A DNA stretch of 64,000 bases from Pigmentibacter ruber (GCF_009792895.1 NZ_WSSC01000002.1:248001-312000); one strand, 5' to 3'; numbered from the stretch's first letter, positions 26,492 through 36,584 are shown. Numbers and translations: made by a program. Notes: generated by a model from the letters alone, not told the origin.

Positions 26492-27670
26492 CTATGCTGC
26501 ACGTGGAGAAGGTGTTTCATCTCCATTGTTTGGTTTTATTTTTATTCTTGAAATAGGGAGCTTTATGGTAAAAGTAGTTCCTTCTCCAACAACAGAAGCT
26601 AATACTAGATCACCTGCATGTTCTTTGACAATATTTTTTACTATACTAAGTCCTAATCCTGTTCCTTCGCCTTTCGGCTTTGTAGTAAAAAAGCTATCGA
26701 AAATTTTTGGCATAATATCTTCAGGAATGCCTTCTCCTGTGTCTGAAATACTGATATTAAATGTTTGGCTCTCTACATAAATACGTATTTGTAATTCTTT
26801 TTTTGATGCCGTCCGCATTGCATCACATGCATTGCTCATTAAATTCATTAGCACTTGTTCAAATTTATTGGGATAACATAACAACTGCGCTAATCTATAT
26901 TTATCTTCTATTTTTATTTCAACTTTTACTACCAAAGAGCGGATTTTTTGTTTTACTAAAAACAAACTATTTTCTATCACTTCTTCAATATCTTTATATT
27001 CTTCCTCTTCTTCTTTAGCGTCTTTTCTTGAATAATTTCTTAAATGATCTACAAGTTTATTTATTTTGCTACAAGCTTTGTTAATTTGTAACATGTGTGA
27101 ATTTACACAATCAATATCTTTTGTTTCTAAATGTTTTAAATCGTCTTTAATATCTTCACAAGTTAATTGTATCATTGTTAGTGGACCGCGGATATCATGA
27201 ATTACAGTAGCAGAGAGTTCTCCTAAAGCAGCCAATTTTGAGATATGTAAAATTTGTGAATTTAAATGTAGATTTTCTTTTTTCAATCTAATATTTTTAA
27301 TGCATTTTTTAATAATAGGAATGACATCATTTTTTATTGAAAATGGTTTTTGAATAACTTCAAAGCATTCCGATTTATGAGATTTTTCAAGAATTTTATT
27401 ATTTATATAACCTGACATAATAATAACTATAGCATCATCATTTTTTCTTTTAATTCCTTGAATTAAGGAAAAACCATCTCCATCGGGTAATTGAACATCA
27501 ATTAAATACAGATCAAATTCGCTATCAGCTCGGAAAATTAAACTTTTTGCTTCATTGTATTTTTTTACAATTTTTGTTGTAAAATTAAAGGCTTCTAATT
27601 CTTTTTGGAGACGATTGGCAATATCCTCATCATCTTCTATTATTAGGATGTTTAGCTTCCCTAATTCCAT
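26492..27670 (-). CDS. Cytoplasmic receiver-histidine kinase
   Basis: A 392-residue soluble protein with an N-terminal receiver (LIIEDDEDIAN, phospho-Asp in YLIDVQLPDGDG, SGY, QKPF) joined by a coiled coil to a histidine kinase (LSATVIHDIRGPLT with phospho-His, NLMSNACDAM, DTGEGIPED, GTGLGLSIVKNIV). There is no membrane segment, so it probably acts on phosphate delivered by another kinase or on a cytoplasmic cue. It is the first gene of the run kinase - HNH - pseudo-receiver/TPR - Hpt - receiver. SD AAAGG precedes the ATG. Confidence 0.9.
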   Translation of the reverse strand: MELGKLNILIIEDDEDIANRLQKELEAFNFTTKIVKKYNEAKSLIFRADSEFDLYLIDVQLPDGDGFSLIQGIKRKNDDAIVIIMSGYINNKILEKSHKSECFEVIQKPFSIKNDVIPIIKKCIKNIRLKKENLHLNSQILHISKLAALGELSATVIHDIRGPLTMIQLTCEDIKDDLKHLETKDIDCVNSHMLQINKACSKINKLVDHLRNYSRKDAKEEEEEYKDIEEVIENSLFLVKQKIRSLVVKVEIKIEDKYRLAQLLCYPNKFEQVLMNLMSNACDAMRTASKKELQIRIYVESQTFNISISDTGEGIPEDIMPKIFDSFFTTKPKGEGTGLGLSIVKNIVKEHAGDLVLASVVGEGTTFTIKLPISRIKIKPNNGDETPSPRAA

Positions 27671-27773
27671 GTTGAACCTTTAGTTCCTCTTTCTAAAATC
27701 TTGACAATAAGGAATCGGTAAAATTCAAATTAAATTTAGGTAATTAAAGATTTCTAAACTACCTTCGGAACTG

Positions 27774-28766
27774 TTAACTATCTGTTTCTTTATCTGTTTT
27801 TTTAGTTTCTTTAATTTCTTGCTCAATTTTTTTTCTTTCTTTTTCATGAATAAATTTTCTTGTTTCAAATGCAAATTCAATTTTGGAAGCATATTCTTTG
27901 AAATTGTTTATAATTTCAATAAGTTCTATATGGTCATTTTTATTTTGTAAATTTTGATAAATTTCATTAATTTTTTCAATGCCTTTTCCTGATAAATCTC
28001 TACAGGTCTCAAGGGTCTCAATACAATCTAGTTGGTATGTGTGTGCCTCATTTAACACTTGTAAAGTATTTTCAATAATAGACTTTCTAACTTCTCTTCT
28101 AGAAACATAAATAAAACTCCCACCCAAAATTGTAGCGGCAAAAAAAGTTATAATAAAAACTGAAGGAAGATATTCTAAAAGTAAATCATCTGAAATTCTA
28201 ATACTTATTGCTTTATCTTGAATTAATCTTGTTAATATTTCTAAAGTAAAAGTAATTTTATTAAAGCTTTCGCTTTCTTTTTGCATGAATTTTAATATTT
28301 CATTATAATTTTTTGAATTTGATTCAAGAAAATTTTCTATTTCTCTCTGTAAATTTAATGTGTAATTATTAACTATAGGAAGAAGCTCTTGAGCTTTATT
28401 AGTCATAAATGCATCAATATTAAATTTATTAATTTCTTTAGTATGAGAAACAATTGCTATAAAATCTTTTCTTAATTCTTTTAAAAAATTTGAATTTATT
28501 TGTTGCAACTCTTTTTCACTTATTTTTTCTCTATCTGTTAAGATAAATTTATAAATATTTGAATTACTTCTTGCTAAAGTTTCTTTTGTTTCCAGTATTT
28601 CTTTTTGTGCAAGAAAATAGTGATCTGTTAGACCTAGAATTTTTTTCTTTAACTGATTAACATATATTGAACCAAATAAACTATTTAATAGTAAAAAACA
28701 TATTAGTAGTACTGCTAAAAAATTGATTATCCAACCCAAGTGAGGTCTGCGCTTGATAAGTTGCAT
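27774..28766 (-). CDS. Orphan two-helix membrane sensor-like protein
   Basis: A 330-residue protein with two membrane helices (about 10-30 and 195-218) that enclose a long, charged helical periplasmic loop, like the four-helix-bundle sensor of chemoreceptors and kinases. Instead of HAMP and a kinase or MCP domain, the cytoplasmic part is a helical, Lys/Glu-rich tail of about 110 residues. I recognise no output domain. I start at ATG 28766 (MQLIKRR); a TTG 15 bases upstream is also in frame. A sequence 36 bases upstream reads GCCGATAT, close to a sigma-28 -10 box, but without a good -35. It may be a receptor fragment or an accessory to the motility system. Confidence 0.65.
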   Translation of the reverse strand: MQLIKRRPHLGWIINFLAVLLICFLLLNSLFGSIYVNQLKKKILGLTDHYFLAQKEILETKETLARSNSNIYKFILTDREKISEKELQQINSNFLKELRKDFIAIVSHTKEINKFNIDAFMTNKAQELLPIVNNYTLNLQREIENFLESNSKNYNEILKFMQKESESFNKITFTLEILTRLIQDKAISIRISDDLLLEYLPSVFIITFFAATILGGSFIYVSRREVRKSIIENTLQVLNEAHTYQLDCIETLETCRDLSGKGIEKINEIYQNLQNKNDHIELIEIINNFKEYASKIEFAFETRKFIHEKERKKIEQEIKETKKTDKETDS

Positions 28767-28801
28767 AAATCTTATTTCCAATAAAGTTAAAATATAAACT
28801 T

Positions 28802-28809
28802 ATATCGGC
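28802..28809 (-). promoter_or_regulatory. Sigma-28-like -10 box before the orphan sensor gene
   Basis: GCCGATAT on the minus strand, 35 bases before the ATG of the sensor gene at 28766, seven of eight matches to the FliA -10 box. No acceptable -35 is found 11 bases upstream, so this may be chance. Confidence 0.25.
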
Positions 28810-28816
28810 GAAAAAT

Positions 28817-29662
28817 TTATGAAGAGATAGGCTGAAAAAATTTACCAGAACGTACAAATTCAAACCAAGGCAATAAGTGAGGATGACGGTTACTAATAAA
28901 TTCTAGTGAGTTAGGACAATTTTTAGCAATCCAATGCTCTAATATTAGTTCTTTTTCAAAATTTGATAAAAGAAAAGATTTTTGAAAACTAGAAAGTTGT
29001 TCCCTTAAATTTTGTATAATAATACCTGCACAAACTGAGACATTTAATGATTCAGTAAATCCATACATCTGAACAGAGACGTAACAATCAGCGTAATTTT
29101 TCCATTCTGGAGAAACCCCGTGCAATTCACTACCGAAAATAAGAGCTATTTTGTTTTCCCCAAGAAACTCCTTAAATTCTTCCTTATGAAAGGAATTTGA
29201 AGCAAATGAAGGAATATGACTAATATAGTGGTCTGCTGTACGCGAAAAATCAGGTAAAGAAACTAAAGCTATTTTGTAATTACTTTTTTTTAATATTTTT
29301 GCACATTCAGCTATACTTTCTAACCTTTTGGGTAAAAGCCACTGACTGGCTCCTCTGTCGATAGTATCTGCTGTTCTAAATCGCATGGCATGATTTGAGT
29401 ACAAGAAAAATAAATCCATAAATCCAAATGAATCAATAGTTCTTAAAATAGCACTGATATTATGAGCATGATGAGTATTTTCAAACACTGTTAATACTTG
29501 TCTGCTTCTGCTTTGAACGATTCTTTCCATTTTAGCCATGCGATTTTCAGTAAAAAAGCCTTTTAATGTGGCTGAAATTTTTCCAAAGTTATTTTCAAAG
29601 TTCTTTGGAATGAAGTATTGTGTAGGCACATTTGAAGAAGTAGTCGATTCCGTCAAAATCAT
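28817..29662 (-). CDS. trmH: SpoU/TrmH-family RNA 2'-O-methyltransferase
   Basis: This 281-residue SPOUT enzyme carries the three SpoU motifs: [15 protein letters not shown] (motif 1, with the conserved N and R), [12 protein letters not shown] (motif 2) and [18 protein letters not shown] (motif 3), which form the knot that binds SAM. Proteins with this form of motif 1 and 3 are usually tRNA (guanosine-18-2'-O-)-methyltransferase TrmH; rRNA targets cannot be excluded. It starts near the hutU promoter region, on the opposite strand. Confidence 0.88.
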   Translation of the reverse strand: MILTESTTSSNVPTQYFIPKNFENNFGKISATLKGFFTENRMAKMERIVQSRSRQVLTVFENTHHAHNISAILRTIDSFGFMDLFFLYSNHAMRFRTADTIDRGASQWLLPKRLESIAECAKILKKSNYKIALVSLPDFSRTADHYISHIPSFASNSFHKEEFKEFLGENKIALIFGSELHGVSPEWKNYADCYVSVQMYGFTESLNVSVCAGIIIQNLREQLSSFQKSFLLSNFEKELILEHWIAKNCPNSLEFISNRHPHLLPWFEFVRSGKFFQPISS

Positions 29663-29697
29663 TTTTTTCCTTTCTCCCCTTTTTTGCGAGGATGTCT

Positions 29698-31428
29698 ATG
29701 TCTACTCAAAATATAAACCTTTCAGCAACAAGAAAATTTATACCTGGTCAGCCTGCCCCTACTGGAATTCAATTAAATACAAAAGGATGGTTACAAGAAG
29801 CTCCTCTAAGAATGCTGTTAAATAATTTAGATGCGCAAGTAGCAGAAAATCCTAATGAATTAATTGTTTATGGTGGACGTGGAAAGGCTGCTAGAAGTTT
29901 ACAAGATTTTCAGCAAATTATAACAGCTTTGTGTGAACTTGAAGACGATGAAACCTTACTTATTCAAAGTGGAGCTGCAGTTGCAAGAATTAAAACATGG
30001 GTTAATGCGCCAAGAGTTCTTCTAGCTAATAGTAATTTAGTTGGAAATTGGGCAAATTGGGAGCATTTTGATGTCTTAGAAAAACAAGGTCTAATGATGT
30101 ATGGCCAAATGACAGCTGGGAGTTGGATCTATATAGGTTCTCAGGGTATTGTACAGGGTACATATGAGACATTTTATGAAGCATTTCAGCAACATTATCA
30201 AGGCAATACAAAAGGAAAATTCATTTTTTCTAGCGGCTTAGGTGGAATGGGAGGCGCTCAACCATTAGCAGCAGTTTTAACAGGATCTTGTTTTTTAGGA
30301 ATAGAGGTTGACCCAAAAAGAGCTGAGATGCGATTAAAATCCCGTTACTTAGATGAAATACATTGGGACATTGATTCTGCAATGAGTTCTTTAAATAACG
30401 CTCTGCAAGAAGGAATTGCAAAAAGTATTGCTCTAGTAGGAAATGTAGTCGATATTCTTCCTAAACTAATGGAACGCAAAGATTTTACTCCTAGTTTAGT
30501 TACCGACCAAACTTCAGCACATGATCCTACATATGGTTACGTTCCAGAAGGATATACTCTAGAACAATTAAATATTGAAAGAAAAGAAAATCCTAAAAAG
30601 GTTGAACAAAAAGCTCTGCAATCAATAAAGAAACATGTTTCTTATTTGCTTGAATTAAAAAAAAGAGGAATTCCAACATTTGATTATGGAAACAATATTC
30701 GTGCAATGGCAAAAAAGGTGGGATTAGAAGATGCTTTTAATATAAAAGGATTTGTTCCTGAATACATTCGTCCATTGTTTTGCAAAGGAAAAGGACCATT
30801 TCGTTTTGCATTATTGAGTGGTGATCCCCATGAATTAGAATTAGCTGATAAAGCTTTAATGAATTTATTTCCACAACATGATGATATTCAAAGATGGTTA
30901 AATTTAGCTCCCAAAAGAATATCTGTTCAAGGTTTGCCTGCCAGAATTTTGTGGTTGGGATATGGAGATAGATTAAAAGCAGGTTTACTCTTAAATGAGA
31001 TGGTAAAAACTGGGAAAATAAAATGTCCAGTTGTTATTGGAAGAGACCATCTTGATTGTGGAAGTGTTGCTTCGCCATATCGAGAAACAGAAGGAATGCA
31101 AGACGGAAGCGATGCAGTTGCTGATTGGGCATTACTAAATGCATTTGGAAATATCTCTAGTGGAGCTACTTGGGTTAGTTTCCATCATGGCGGTGGAGTA
31201 GGAATGGGTTACTCCTTGCATGCAGGAATGGTAATTGTTGCAGATGGAACTTTAGAAGCTGATGAACGTTTGAAAAGAGTTTTAACTTTTGATCCTGCAA
31301 TGGGAATATTTAGACATGCTGACGCTGGATACGAGATTGCAAAAAATATTGCGCAGGAAAAGATGAGTAAAAATGTAACTTGCGAAACGCCTTGTTACTA
31401 TCCACGTAATCATTTTTCTCTGAGGTGA
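29698..31428 (+). CDS. hutU: Urocanate hydratase
   Basis: HutU converts urocanate to imidazolone propionate in histidine breakdown, using NAD+ as an electrophile. The 576-residue protein is full length and very conserved: [31 protein letters not shown] with [15 protein letters not shown], and [15 protein letters not shown] with the Cys near the active site. I start at ATG 29698, with GAGG six bases upstream; an ATG two codons earlier directly abuts the SD. hutI follows after 4 bases. hutH and hutG are not in the window. Confidence 0.97.
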   Translation: MSTQNINLSATRKFIPGQPAPTGIQLNTKGWLQEAPLRMLLNNLDAQVAENPNELIVYGGRGKAARSLQDFQQIITALCELEDDETLLIQSGAAVARIKTWVNAPRVLLANSNLVGNWANWEHFDVLEKQGLMMYGQMTAGSWIYIGSQGIVQGTYETFYEAFQQHYQGNTKGKFIFSSGLGGMGGAQPLAAVLTGSCFLGIEVDPKRAEMRLKSRYLDEIHWDIDSAMSSLNNALQEGIAKSIALVGNVVDILPKLMERKDFTPSLVTDQTSAHDPTYGYVPEGYTLEQLNIERKENPKKVEQKALQSIKKHVSYLLELKKRGIPTFDYGNNIRAMAKKVGLEDAFNIKGFVPEYIRPLFCKGKGPFRFALLSGDPHELELADKALMNLFPQHDDIQRWLNLAPKRISVQGLPARILWLGYGDRLKAGLLLNEMVKTGKIKCPVVIGRDHLDCGSVASPYRETEGMQDGSDAVADWALLNAFGNISSGATWVSFHHGGGVGMGYSLHAGMVIVADGTLEADERLKRVLTFDPAMGIFRHADAGYEIAKNIAQEKMSKNVTCETPCYYPRNHFSLR

Positions 31429-31432
31429 ATTC

Positions 31433-32770
31433 ATGGCTGGAAAGATCTGGTATACAAAAAAAAATAAAAAAATAATTTTTAAAAATTCTCCGTGTGTAGT
31501 TACTTTTCAAGATTGGAAAGAACTTGAGCATAATATTTCTACACAAAAAGACATGAAAATTTTAAAAAATTGCGATGTTATTATTGACGATGGAATTTTT
31601 CAAGCTATAGGTGAAAATGAAAGTAACAAAATAAAGAATATAGAAGATTATCAATTAATTGATGCATCAGAACTTGTACTCATGCCAGGGCTTATTGATT
31701 GTCATAATCATCCTATTTTTGCAGGAAGTCGAGCTAACGAAACAGTTCTAAAATCCCAAGGGATGACTTATGAAGAGATTGCTGCAAAAAATGGTGGTGG
31801 TATTGCAGCAACGATGAAAGCGACGAGAGAAGTTTCGAAAGAAAAGTTAAGTGAAATTTTTAAGACGAATGCAAAAATAGCTTTATCAAGGGGTGTGGTT
31901 CTTTTAGAAGCAAAAACAGGTTATGGATTAAATCCAAAAGAAGAAAGAAAAATGCTTGAAGCAATTTATCATTCTTATTTGGGCGAAGATTTTTATGAAC
32001 TTCCTGCAGTCGCACCAACTTATCTGGGTCCGCATGCTGCAAGTCCTGAATATCGTGGGCTGGATAATTATTTACAAGCCTTAATAGAAGATTTACCAAA
32101 TATTGCTTCAATGGGTGAAGAAGCTACTAAAAAAGGAATAGCATTTCCTCTAGCGGCGGATATTTTTTTAGAAAGAAATTATTTTTCCAAAGAACAAGCT
32201 GAACGTTGGTTGGGAGCTGCACTACAACATGGTTTAGATGTGCATATTCATTCAGATGAATTTTCCCGTTGCGGAGGGGCAGAATTAGCTGCAGAATTAG
32301 CTAGACGAATTGAACAAACGGCCTCGAAGAAAAGAATTAAAGGACGAGTTTTAACCGTAGATCATTGTCAATATTCTACTGAATCAGATTTGGGAAGACT
32401 TGCAAGTTTAGGTGTAGTAGCAGTTGCGTTACCTTGTACAAGTTTTTTTAGTAGAATTCCCTATGTAGATGCAAAAAAATGGCGCTCTTCAGGTGTGCGA
32501 GTTGCTATAGCAAGTGATTATAATCCAGGAAGTTCAATCATGAACAATTTATGGTTTGCTTGTTACTTAGCATTATCTCATTGTGCCTTTTCTCTGCCTG
32601 AAGTCTTTGCTGGTGTTACTATAAATGCTGCCATCGCTACAGGAACAGAAGAATTTTATGGTACTTTAGAGCAAGGGAAAAAAGCATCCTTAGTTGCTTT
32701 TGAAGGCAATTGTGTAGAAGACTTTTTTGCTTCACCAATTGGCGATCATGTAAAACATGTAGTTGTTTAA
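31433..32770 (+). CDS. hutI: Imidazolonepropionase
   Basis: HutI hydrolyses 4-imidazolone-5-propionate to N-formimino-L-glutamate, the step after HutU. The 445-residue amidohydrolase shows the metal-binding DCHNHPIFAGSR, EAKTGYGLN, HIHSDEFS and VDHCQYS motifs, plus ASDYNPGSS near the C-terminus. SD GAGGTGA lies within the end of hutU. The gene is about 30 residues longer than common HutI at its N-terminus. The pair is likely expressed together for histidine use as carbon and nitrogen source. Confidence 0.96.
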   Translation: MAGKIWYTKKNKKIIFKNSPCVVTFQDWKELEHNISTQKDMKILKNCDVIIDDGIFQAIGENESNKIKNIEDYQLIDASELVLMPGLIDCHNHPIFAGSRANETVLKSQGMTYEEIAAKNGGGIAATMKATREVSKEKLSEIFKTNAKIALSRGVVLLEAKTGYGLNPKEERKMLEAIYHSYLGEDFYELPAVAPTYLGPHAASPEYRGLDNYLQALIEDLPNIASMGEEATKKGIAFPLAADIFLERNYFSKEQAERWLGAALQHGLDVHIHSDEFSRCGGAELAAELARRIEQTASKKRIKGRVLTVDHCQYSTESDLGRLASLGVVAVALPCTSFFSRIPYVDAKKWRSSGVRVAIASDYNPGSSIMNNLWFACYLALSHCAFSLPEVFAGVTINAAIATGTEEFYGTLEQGKKASLVAFEGNCVEDFFASPIGDHVKHVVV

Positions 32771-32806
32771 TTGTAAAATTTTTCATTTTTATTAAAGGAA
32801 ATTTAC

Positions 32807-33172
32807 ATGGCAAATTCAAAGACGTTAAGAATAGTTTATTGGGTTGCAACTTTACCGTTTATTGCTGTCATGCTTTTCTCAGCTTACATGTACTTTACTC
32901 TTTCTCCACAAGCATTAGATGGAATTAGAAGCCTAGGATATCCTGTATACTTATTAAAAATTTTAGGAACTGCAAAATTACTTGGAAGTTTAGCAATTTT
33001 ATTTGGTTTTTTTAAGACATTAAAAGAATGGGCTTATGCTGGATTTGTCATTAATTTATTGGGAGCTGCTGCTTCGCATTATTTTGTTCATGATCCCATT
33101 ATGAAAGTTTGTGCTCCATTATTTGTTTTAATTTTTGTTCTAATTTCTTACATGCTTTGGAAGAAAAAATAA
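32807..33172 (+). CDS. DoxX-like family small membrane protein
   Basis: A 121-residue protein with four hydrophobic helices (about 10-30, 48-66, 72-90, 98-117) and the family-type sequence LKILGTAKLLGSLAILFG. DoxX-like proteins are small membrane proteins, some linked to quinone or thiosulfate oxidation or to stress; no specific function is evident. AAAGGAA precedes the ATG. It follows hutI by 36 bases with no terminator between and ends at a strong terminator. Confidence 0.8.
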   Translation: MANSKTLRIVYWVATLPFIAVMLFSAYMYFTLSPQALDGIRSLGYPVYLLKILGTAKLLGSLAILFGFFKTLKEWAYAGFVINLLGAAASHYFVHDPIMKVCAPLFVLIFVLISYMLWKKK

Positions 33173-33183
33173 TATTTATGAAT

Positions 33184-33220
33184 TAAAAAAGGGAGTGCAA
33201 CCGCACTCCCTTTAGTTTTT
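33184..33220. terminator. Strong bidirectional rho-independent terminator
   Basis: The stem GGGAGTGC-aacc-GCACTCCC occupies 33191-33210. On the plus strand it is followed by TTTAGTTTTT, and on the minus strand by TTTTTTAATT, so it can end both the hut-DoxX transcript and the convergent small lipoprotein transcript. Confidence 0.9.
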
Positions 33221-33233
33221 AGCAATTAAATAA

Positions 33234-33371
33234 TTAGCGCATTAACATCGCTTCTGAAACTTGTTCATTGGGTTGAACAACAGGTTTTTCAGAGCGTCTC
33301 ATAAGCATTGCACATGAAGTGCTTAAAAAACCAACAAGTAGAATTCCACAGATAAACTTACCTAGTTTCAT
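33234..33371 (-). CDS. Small lipoprotein candidate (45 residues)
   Basis: A short open frame too small for ordinary calling: ATG at 33371 preceded by a strong AGGAGGG site eight bases away, TAA at 33234. The product begins MKLGKFICGILLVGFLSTSC, a signal peptide with a lipobox-like Cys20, then a 25-residue tail rich in Arg, Pro and Gln. The lipobox is imperfect (Ser at -3). The strong ribosome site, signal sequence and terminator right after it support a real gene. It resembles small entericidin- or LptM-like lipoproteins in type only; no family is claimed. Confidence 0.68.
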   Translation of the reverse strand: MKLGKFICGILLVGFLSTSCAMLMRRSEKPVVQPNEQVSEAMLMR

Positions 33372-33470
33372 AATTACCCTCCTAGTAATAAAAGCCTAGT
33401 TCTGGATATTACTTTATTAAAACGTTTATGTAAAGTTTTGTTTTTAAAATAATCAATTAAAATAAATTTA

Positions 33471-34154
33471 TTAATTTGTATTGAAAATACCAATTAAATC
33501 TAAATCAATTCCTCCATCACGAATGAGTACTGGTGGTTCTTGAGAAAAATCAATAATAGTGGATACCTTTATTGGAATTTGTTCTCCGTCATCAATAGCA
33601 ATATTTATTAAATTTTTTGCAGCTTGGTTCCAAATTTTATTTACATCCGTCCACCAAAAATCATCTTTGGTATCCTCGTTAAAATAATCTTGCTCAATGA
33701 GTTCCTCTTCATCTGTAACACTTGTAACTAGCAAAGGATGATCAAATTCTCTCACGATATTTTCAACAATGGGATGACTTGAAATTCGCACACCAACTGT
33801 TTTTCTTTTTGGGCCCGCAGCAATTTTAGGAGTATTTTTTGAGCAAGGAAGAATAAGAGTATATGCTCCAGGCCAAACACGTGATGCCAAACGAAAAATT
33901 TGAGTTGAGAGGTATGCTATTTTGCTTACTTGCGAGATATCTTTGCAAAGTAAACTAAATGGTTTATTTTTTGGGTGGCCAGGGCGGAGCTTTAAAAATT
34001 TTTCATGAGTGCTTTCTAATGAAGCACTTCCTATATAACAAAATCCTGTTTCACTTGGCGCAAGGATAATTCCTCCGCCGTCAATTATTTCGATCACTTT
34101 TTTGATCTGCCTTTTATCAGGATTCTTTTGATGTATGCTTAAAAATTGAGTCAT
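33471..34154 (-). CDS. YciO/TsaC-family (Sua5-YrdC) protein
   Basis: A 227-residue YrdC-domain protein. I start at ATG 34154 (MTQFLSIHQKNPDKRQ), which matches the start of E. coli YciO and has GAAGG upstream; the open frame continues 40 codons further but without family similarity. GGGIILAPSETGFCYIG, KLRPGHPKNKPFSLLC, WPGAYTLILP, and VGVRISSHP follow the nucleotide-binding YrdC pattern. TsaC/Sua5 make threonylcarbamoyl-AMP for the t6A base of tRNA; YciO is a paralogue with a weaker or unclear role. The KxR and SxN details resemble YciO more than TsaC. It diverges from the nuo operon. Confidence 0.85.
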   Translation of the reverse strand: MTQFLSIHQKNPDKRQIKKVIEIIDGGGIILAPSETGFCYIGSASLESTHEKFLKLRPGHPKNKPFSLLCKDISQVSKIAYLSTQIFRLASRVWPGAYTLILPCSKNTPKIAAGPKRKTVGVRISSHPIVENIVREFDHPLLVTSVTDEEELIEQDYFNEDTKDDFWWTDVNKIWNQAAKNLINIAIDDGEQIPIKVSTIIDFSQEPPVLIRDGGIDLDLIGIFNTN

Positions 34155-34337
34155 GAGATTGCCTTCTTTCTCATTATGAGAGAATGAACTTTTACAATGT
34201 GAAAATGAGTTTGTCATTTTATCTTTTTTGGTTGCTTGAGATTCTTTCACATTTTGTTGAAGGCAAGTTGACATATGTTTTGTTATGAATTCTTATGGCA
34301 CCGAAAATGTAGCACGCCAGGGGAGGAAATATCCGAG

Positions 34338-36041
34338 ATGGATGCTTTTTACGCTACTATTATTGAAGATTTAAAAAATATTGTTGCTGCTGATGCTTGG
34401 CAGTTTGAGGAAAGAGAGCGGTTTGCTCAGGAGCAAACACTTATCATCCCAAAAGAAAAAATTGTGGAAGTTATGTTATGTTTAAGAGACAAACATCATT
34501 TTCAATTTCTTATTGATGTTACAGCGGTTGATTGGCCTCAGCGTAACAAGCGTTTTGATGTTGTGTATCATTTACTTGCACCAGTTGAAAAAAAACGTTT
34601 GCGTGTAAAATGTGTTGTTGGTGAGCAAGAATCGATTTCTTCTATTCAACATATTTGGAAAAGTGCAAATTGGGCAGAGCGCGAAACTTGGGACATGTTC
34701 GGAATACAATTTGCAGGACATCCCGATATGCGTAGAATTTTGACGCATCACGAATTTCAAGGGCATCCTCTTCGGAAAGACTATCCTGCGGATAAAAATC
34801 AATCCATGCGTGGAGAAGCATTAGAAAATACTTTTGATAAAGATCGCGAACGTCTGATGAAAAAGTATGATCATGAAGATCTCATGTGGATAAACATTGG
34901 TCCAGCACATCCAGCAACTCATGGTACTTTAAGGTTTATGTCTGTGATTGATGGAGCTGAGCGCATAAAGGAAATGGATGTAGAAATTGGTTATTTACAT
35001 AGATGTTTCGAGAAAATGTGCGAAACTCACAATTATAATCAAGTCATTCCCTATACAGATAGATTAAACTATTGTTCAGCTCCAATGAATAATAGTGCAT
35101 TTTGTGAAACAATTGAAAAATTAATTGGAGTTAAAGTTCCACCAAGAGCGCAAGTAATGCGTATGATTATTGATGAACTTTCAAGAATTATAGATCATTA
35201 CGTTTGTATTGGTGCAAATTTAGTAGATTTAGGAGCTATCACAAGCTTTTTCTACTTGTTTGAAGAACGTGAATTAGTTTATTCATTGTTTGAAAAATTA
35301 TGTGGAGCTAGATTAACTGTTTCTTTAATGCGTATCGGTGGAATGGGATTTGATATCCCTGACGGCTGGTTGGTTGAATGTGAAAAAGTTGTCGACAGCA
35401 TTGAAAAGAAACATATGGAAATAGAATCTTTGGTAACAAATAACAGAATTTTTGTGCAACGGACGAAAGGTTCTGGAATTTTACCAAAAGATCTTGCGGT
35501 GCAGTTTGGGTATACAGGTCCTTGTTTAAGAGCAACAGGTTTTGAATACGATATTAGAAAAGAAGAACCATATTGGATGTATGATCAGGTTGACTTTGAT
35601 ATTCCAGTAGGAACAAACGGTGATACTTATGATCGTTACCTTGTTCGGATGGAAGAAGTTCGGCAAAGTATAAAAATATTGCGCTGGTGTTTTAAAAACA
35701 TGCCTGATGGAGCAATAAATGTTCCAGATAAAAATATTGTGTTACCTTCTAAAAAAGATGTCTATGGTAACATTGAAGGACTGATGAATCATTTTATGTT
35801 AATTATAAATGGAGTCCAACCTCCTAAAGGCGAGGTGTATCACAGACATGAAGCTGCAAACGGAGAGCTTGGTTTTTATGTGATATCTGACGGCAGTGGA
35901 AATCCTTATAGAGTAAAATGTCGTGCTCCTTGTTTTTCTATCTTAAGTGGATTCCCAACAATGGTGCATGGAAATTTCTTAGCTGATGCAGTATCAGCAC
36001 TTGGAAGTATCAATATTATTGCAGGCGAACTTGATAGATAA
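34338..36041 (+). CDS. nuoCD: NADH-quinone oxidoreductase subunit C/D fusion
   Basis: A 567-residue fusion of NuoC (about residues 1-180: AERETWDMFGIQFAGHPDMRRIL, HPLRKDYPAD) and NuoD (from WINIGPAHPATHGTLR to the C-terminal DGSGNPYRVKCRAPCF, FPTMV and DVSALGSINIIAGELDR-type end). NuoD forms the quinone pocket with NuoB; the fused form also occurs in E. coli. I start at ATG 34338 (MDAFYATIIEDLK) with GGGAGG upstream, because the 21 codons before it lack family similarity. It leads a run of nuoE, nuoF, nuoG and nuoI. Confidence 0.96.
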   Translation: MDAFYATIIEDLKNIVAADAWQFEERERFAQEQTLIIPKEKIVEVMLCLRDKHHFQFLIDVTAVDWPQRNKRFDVVYHLLAPVEKKRLRVKCVVGEQESISSIQHIWKSANWAERETWDMFGIQFAGHPDMRRILTHHEFQGHPLRKDYPADKNQSMRGEALENTFDKDRERLMKKYDHEDLMWINIGPAHPATHGTLRFMSVIDGAERIKEMDVEIGYLHRCFEKMCETHNYNQVIPYTDRLNYCSAPMNNSAFCETIEKLIGVKVPPRAQVMRMIIDELSRIIDHYVCIGANLVDLGAITSFFYLFEERELVYSLFEKLCGARLTVSLMRIGGMGFDIPDGWLVECEKVVDSIEKKHMEIESLVTNNRIFVQRTKGSGILPKDLAVQFGYTGPCLRATGFEYDIRKEEPYWMYDQVDFDIPVGTNGDTYDRYLVRMEEVRQSIKILRWCFKNMPDGAINVPDKNIVLPSKKDVYGNIEGLMNHFMLIINGVQPPKGEVYHRHEAANGELGFYVISDGSGNPYRVKCRAPCFSILSGFPTMVHGNFLADAVSALGSINIIAGELDR

Positions 36042-36051
36042 GGGGCAATTT

Positions 36052-36570
36052 ATGCCAGTTTTTTCACCAGAATTGATCAAAATAATAGAAGGCTTTGTAA
36101 AGCGCTATGAAACAAAGCGCTCAAGTATTTTGCCTATCTTGCATGCAATCCAAGACGAAAAAGATTGGATTTCTGATGCTGATGTAGATGAATTAGAAAA
36201 ACAATTTGGTCTTTCAGCAGTTGATGTGAGAGAAGTTTTAACATTTTATACTATGTATCGCAAAAGCCCCCCAAAGCCATACCGTTTTGAAATTTGCAAA
36301 AGCATTTCTTGTTGGTTAATGGGGGCAAATGATTCTATAAAAGCTGTAAAGCACGAAATAGAAAAAGCTCAGAAAGAGGGAAGAGATCTTCCTTTCGAAG
36401 TGCATGGAGTAGAATGTTTAGGGCAATGCGGTTATGCTCCATCAACTTTGATAAATAAAGATCGACATAATAACGTAACACCTGAAAAGGCTCTTGCTCT
36501 AATTAAAGAATATAGTGCAAAAGAATTGCCAAAAGCTGCAATTAATTGCGCAAATAATTTGAAGAAATAA
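36052..36570 (+). CDS. nuoE: NADH-quinone oxidoreductase subunit E
   Basis: The 172-residue thioredoxin-like [2Fe-2S] subunit of the NADH-oxidising module. The cluster ligands are C-x4-C in CKSISC and C-x3-C in CLGQC, in the usual order. The start is ATG 36052, with AAGGGG upstream; the in-frame ATG at 35986 lies inside nuoD. It ends 14 bases before nuoF. Confidence 0.95.
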   Translation: MPVFSPELIKIIEGFVKRYETKRSSILPILHAIQDEKDWISDADVDELEKQFGLSAVDVREVLTFYTMYRKSPPKPYRFEICKSISCWLMGANDSIKAVKHEIEKAQKEGRDLPFEVHGVECLGQCGYAPSTLINKDRHNNVTPEKALALIKEYSAKELPKAAINCANNLKK

Positions 36571-36584
36571 AAGGAGACTGATTC

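Noticed and set aside
34155-34274. N-terminal 40-residue extension of the YciO-like protein
   Set aside because: No similarity to the family and better SD at the internal ATG 34154.
34275-34337. N-terminal extension of NuoCD
   Set aside because: The family start and the GGGAGG site support ATG 34338.
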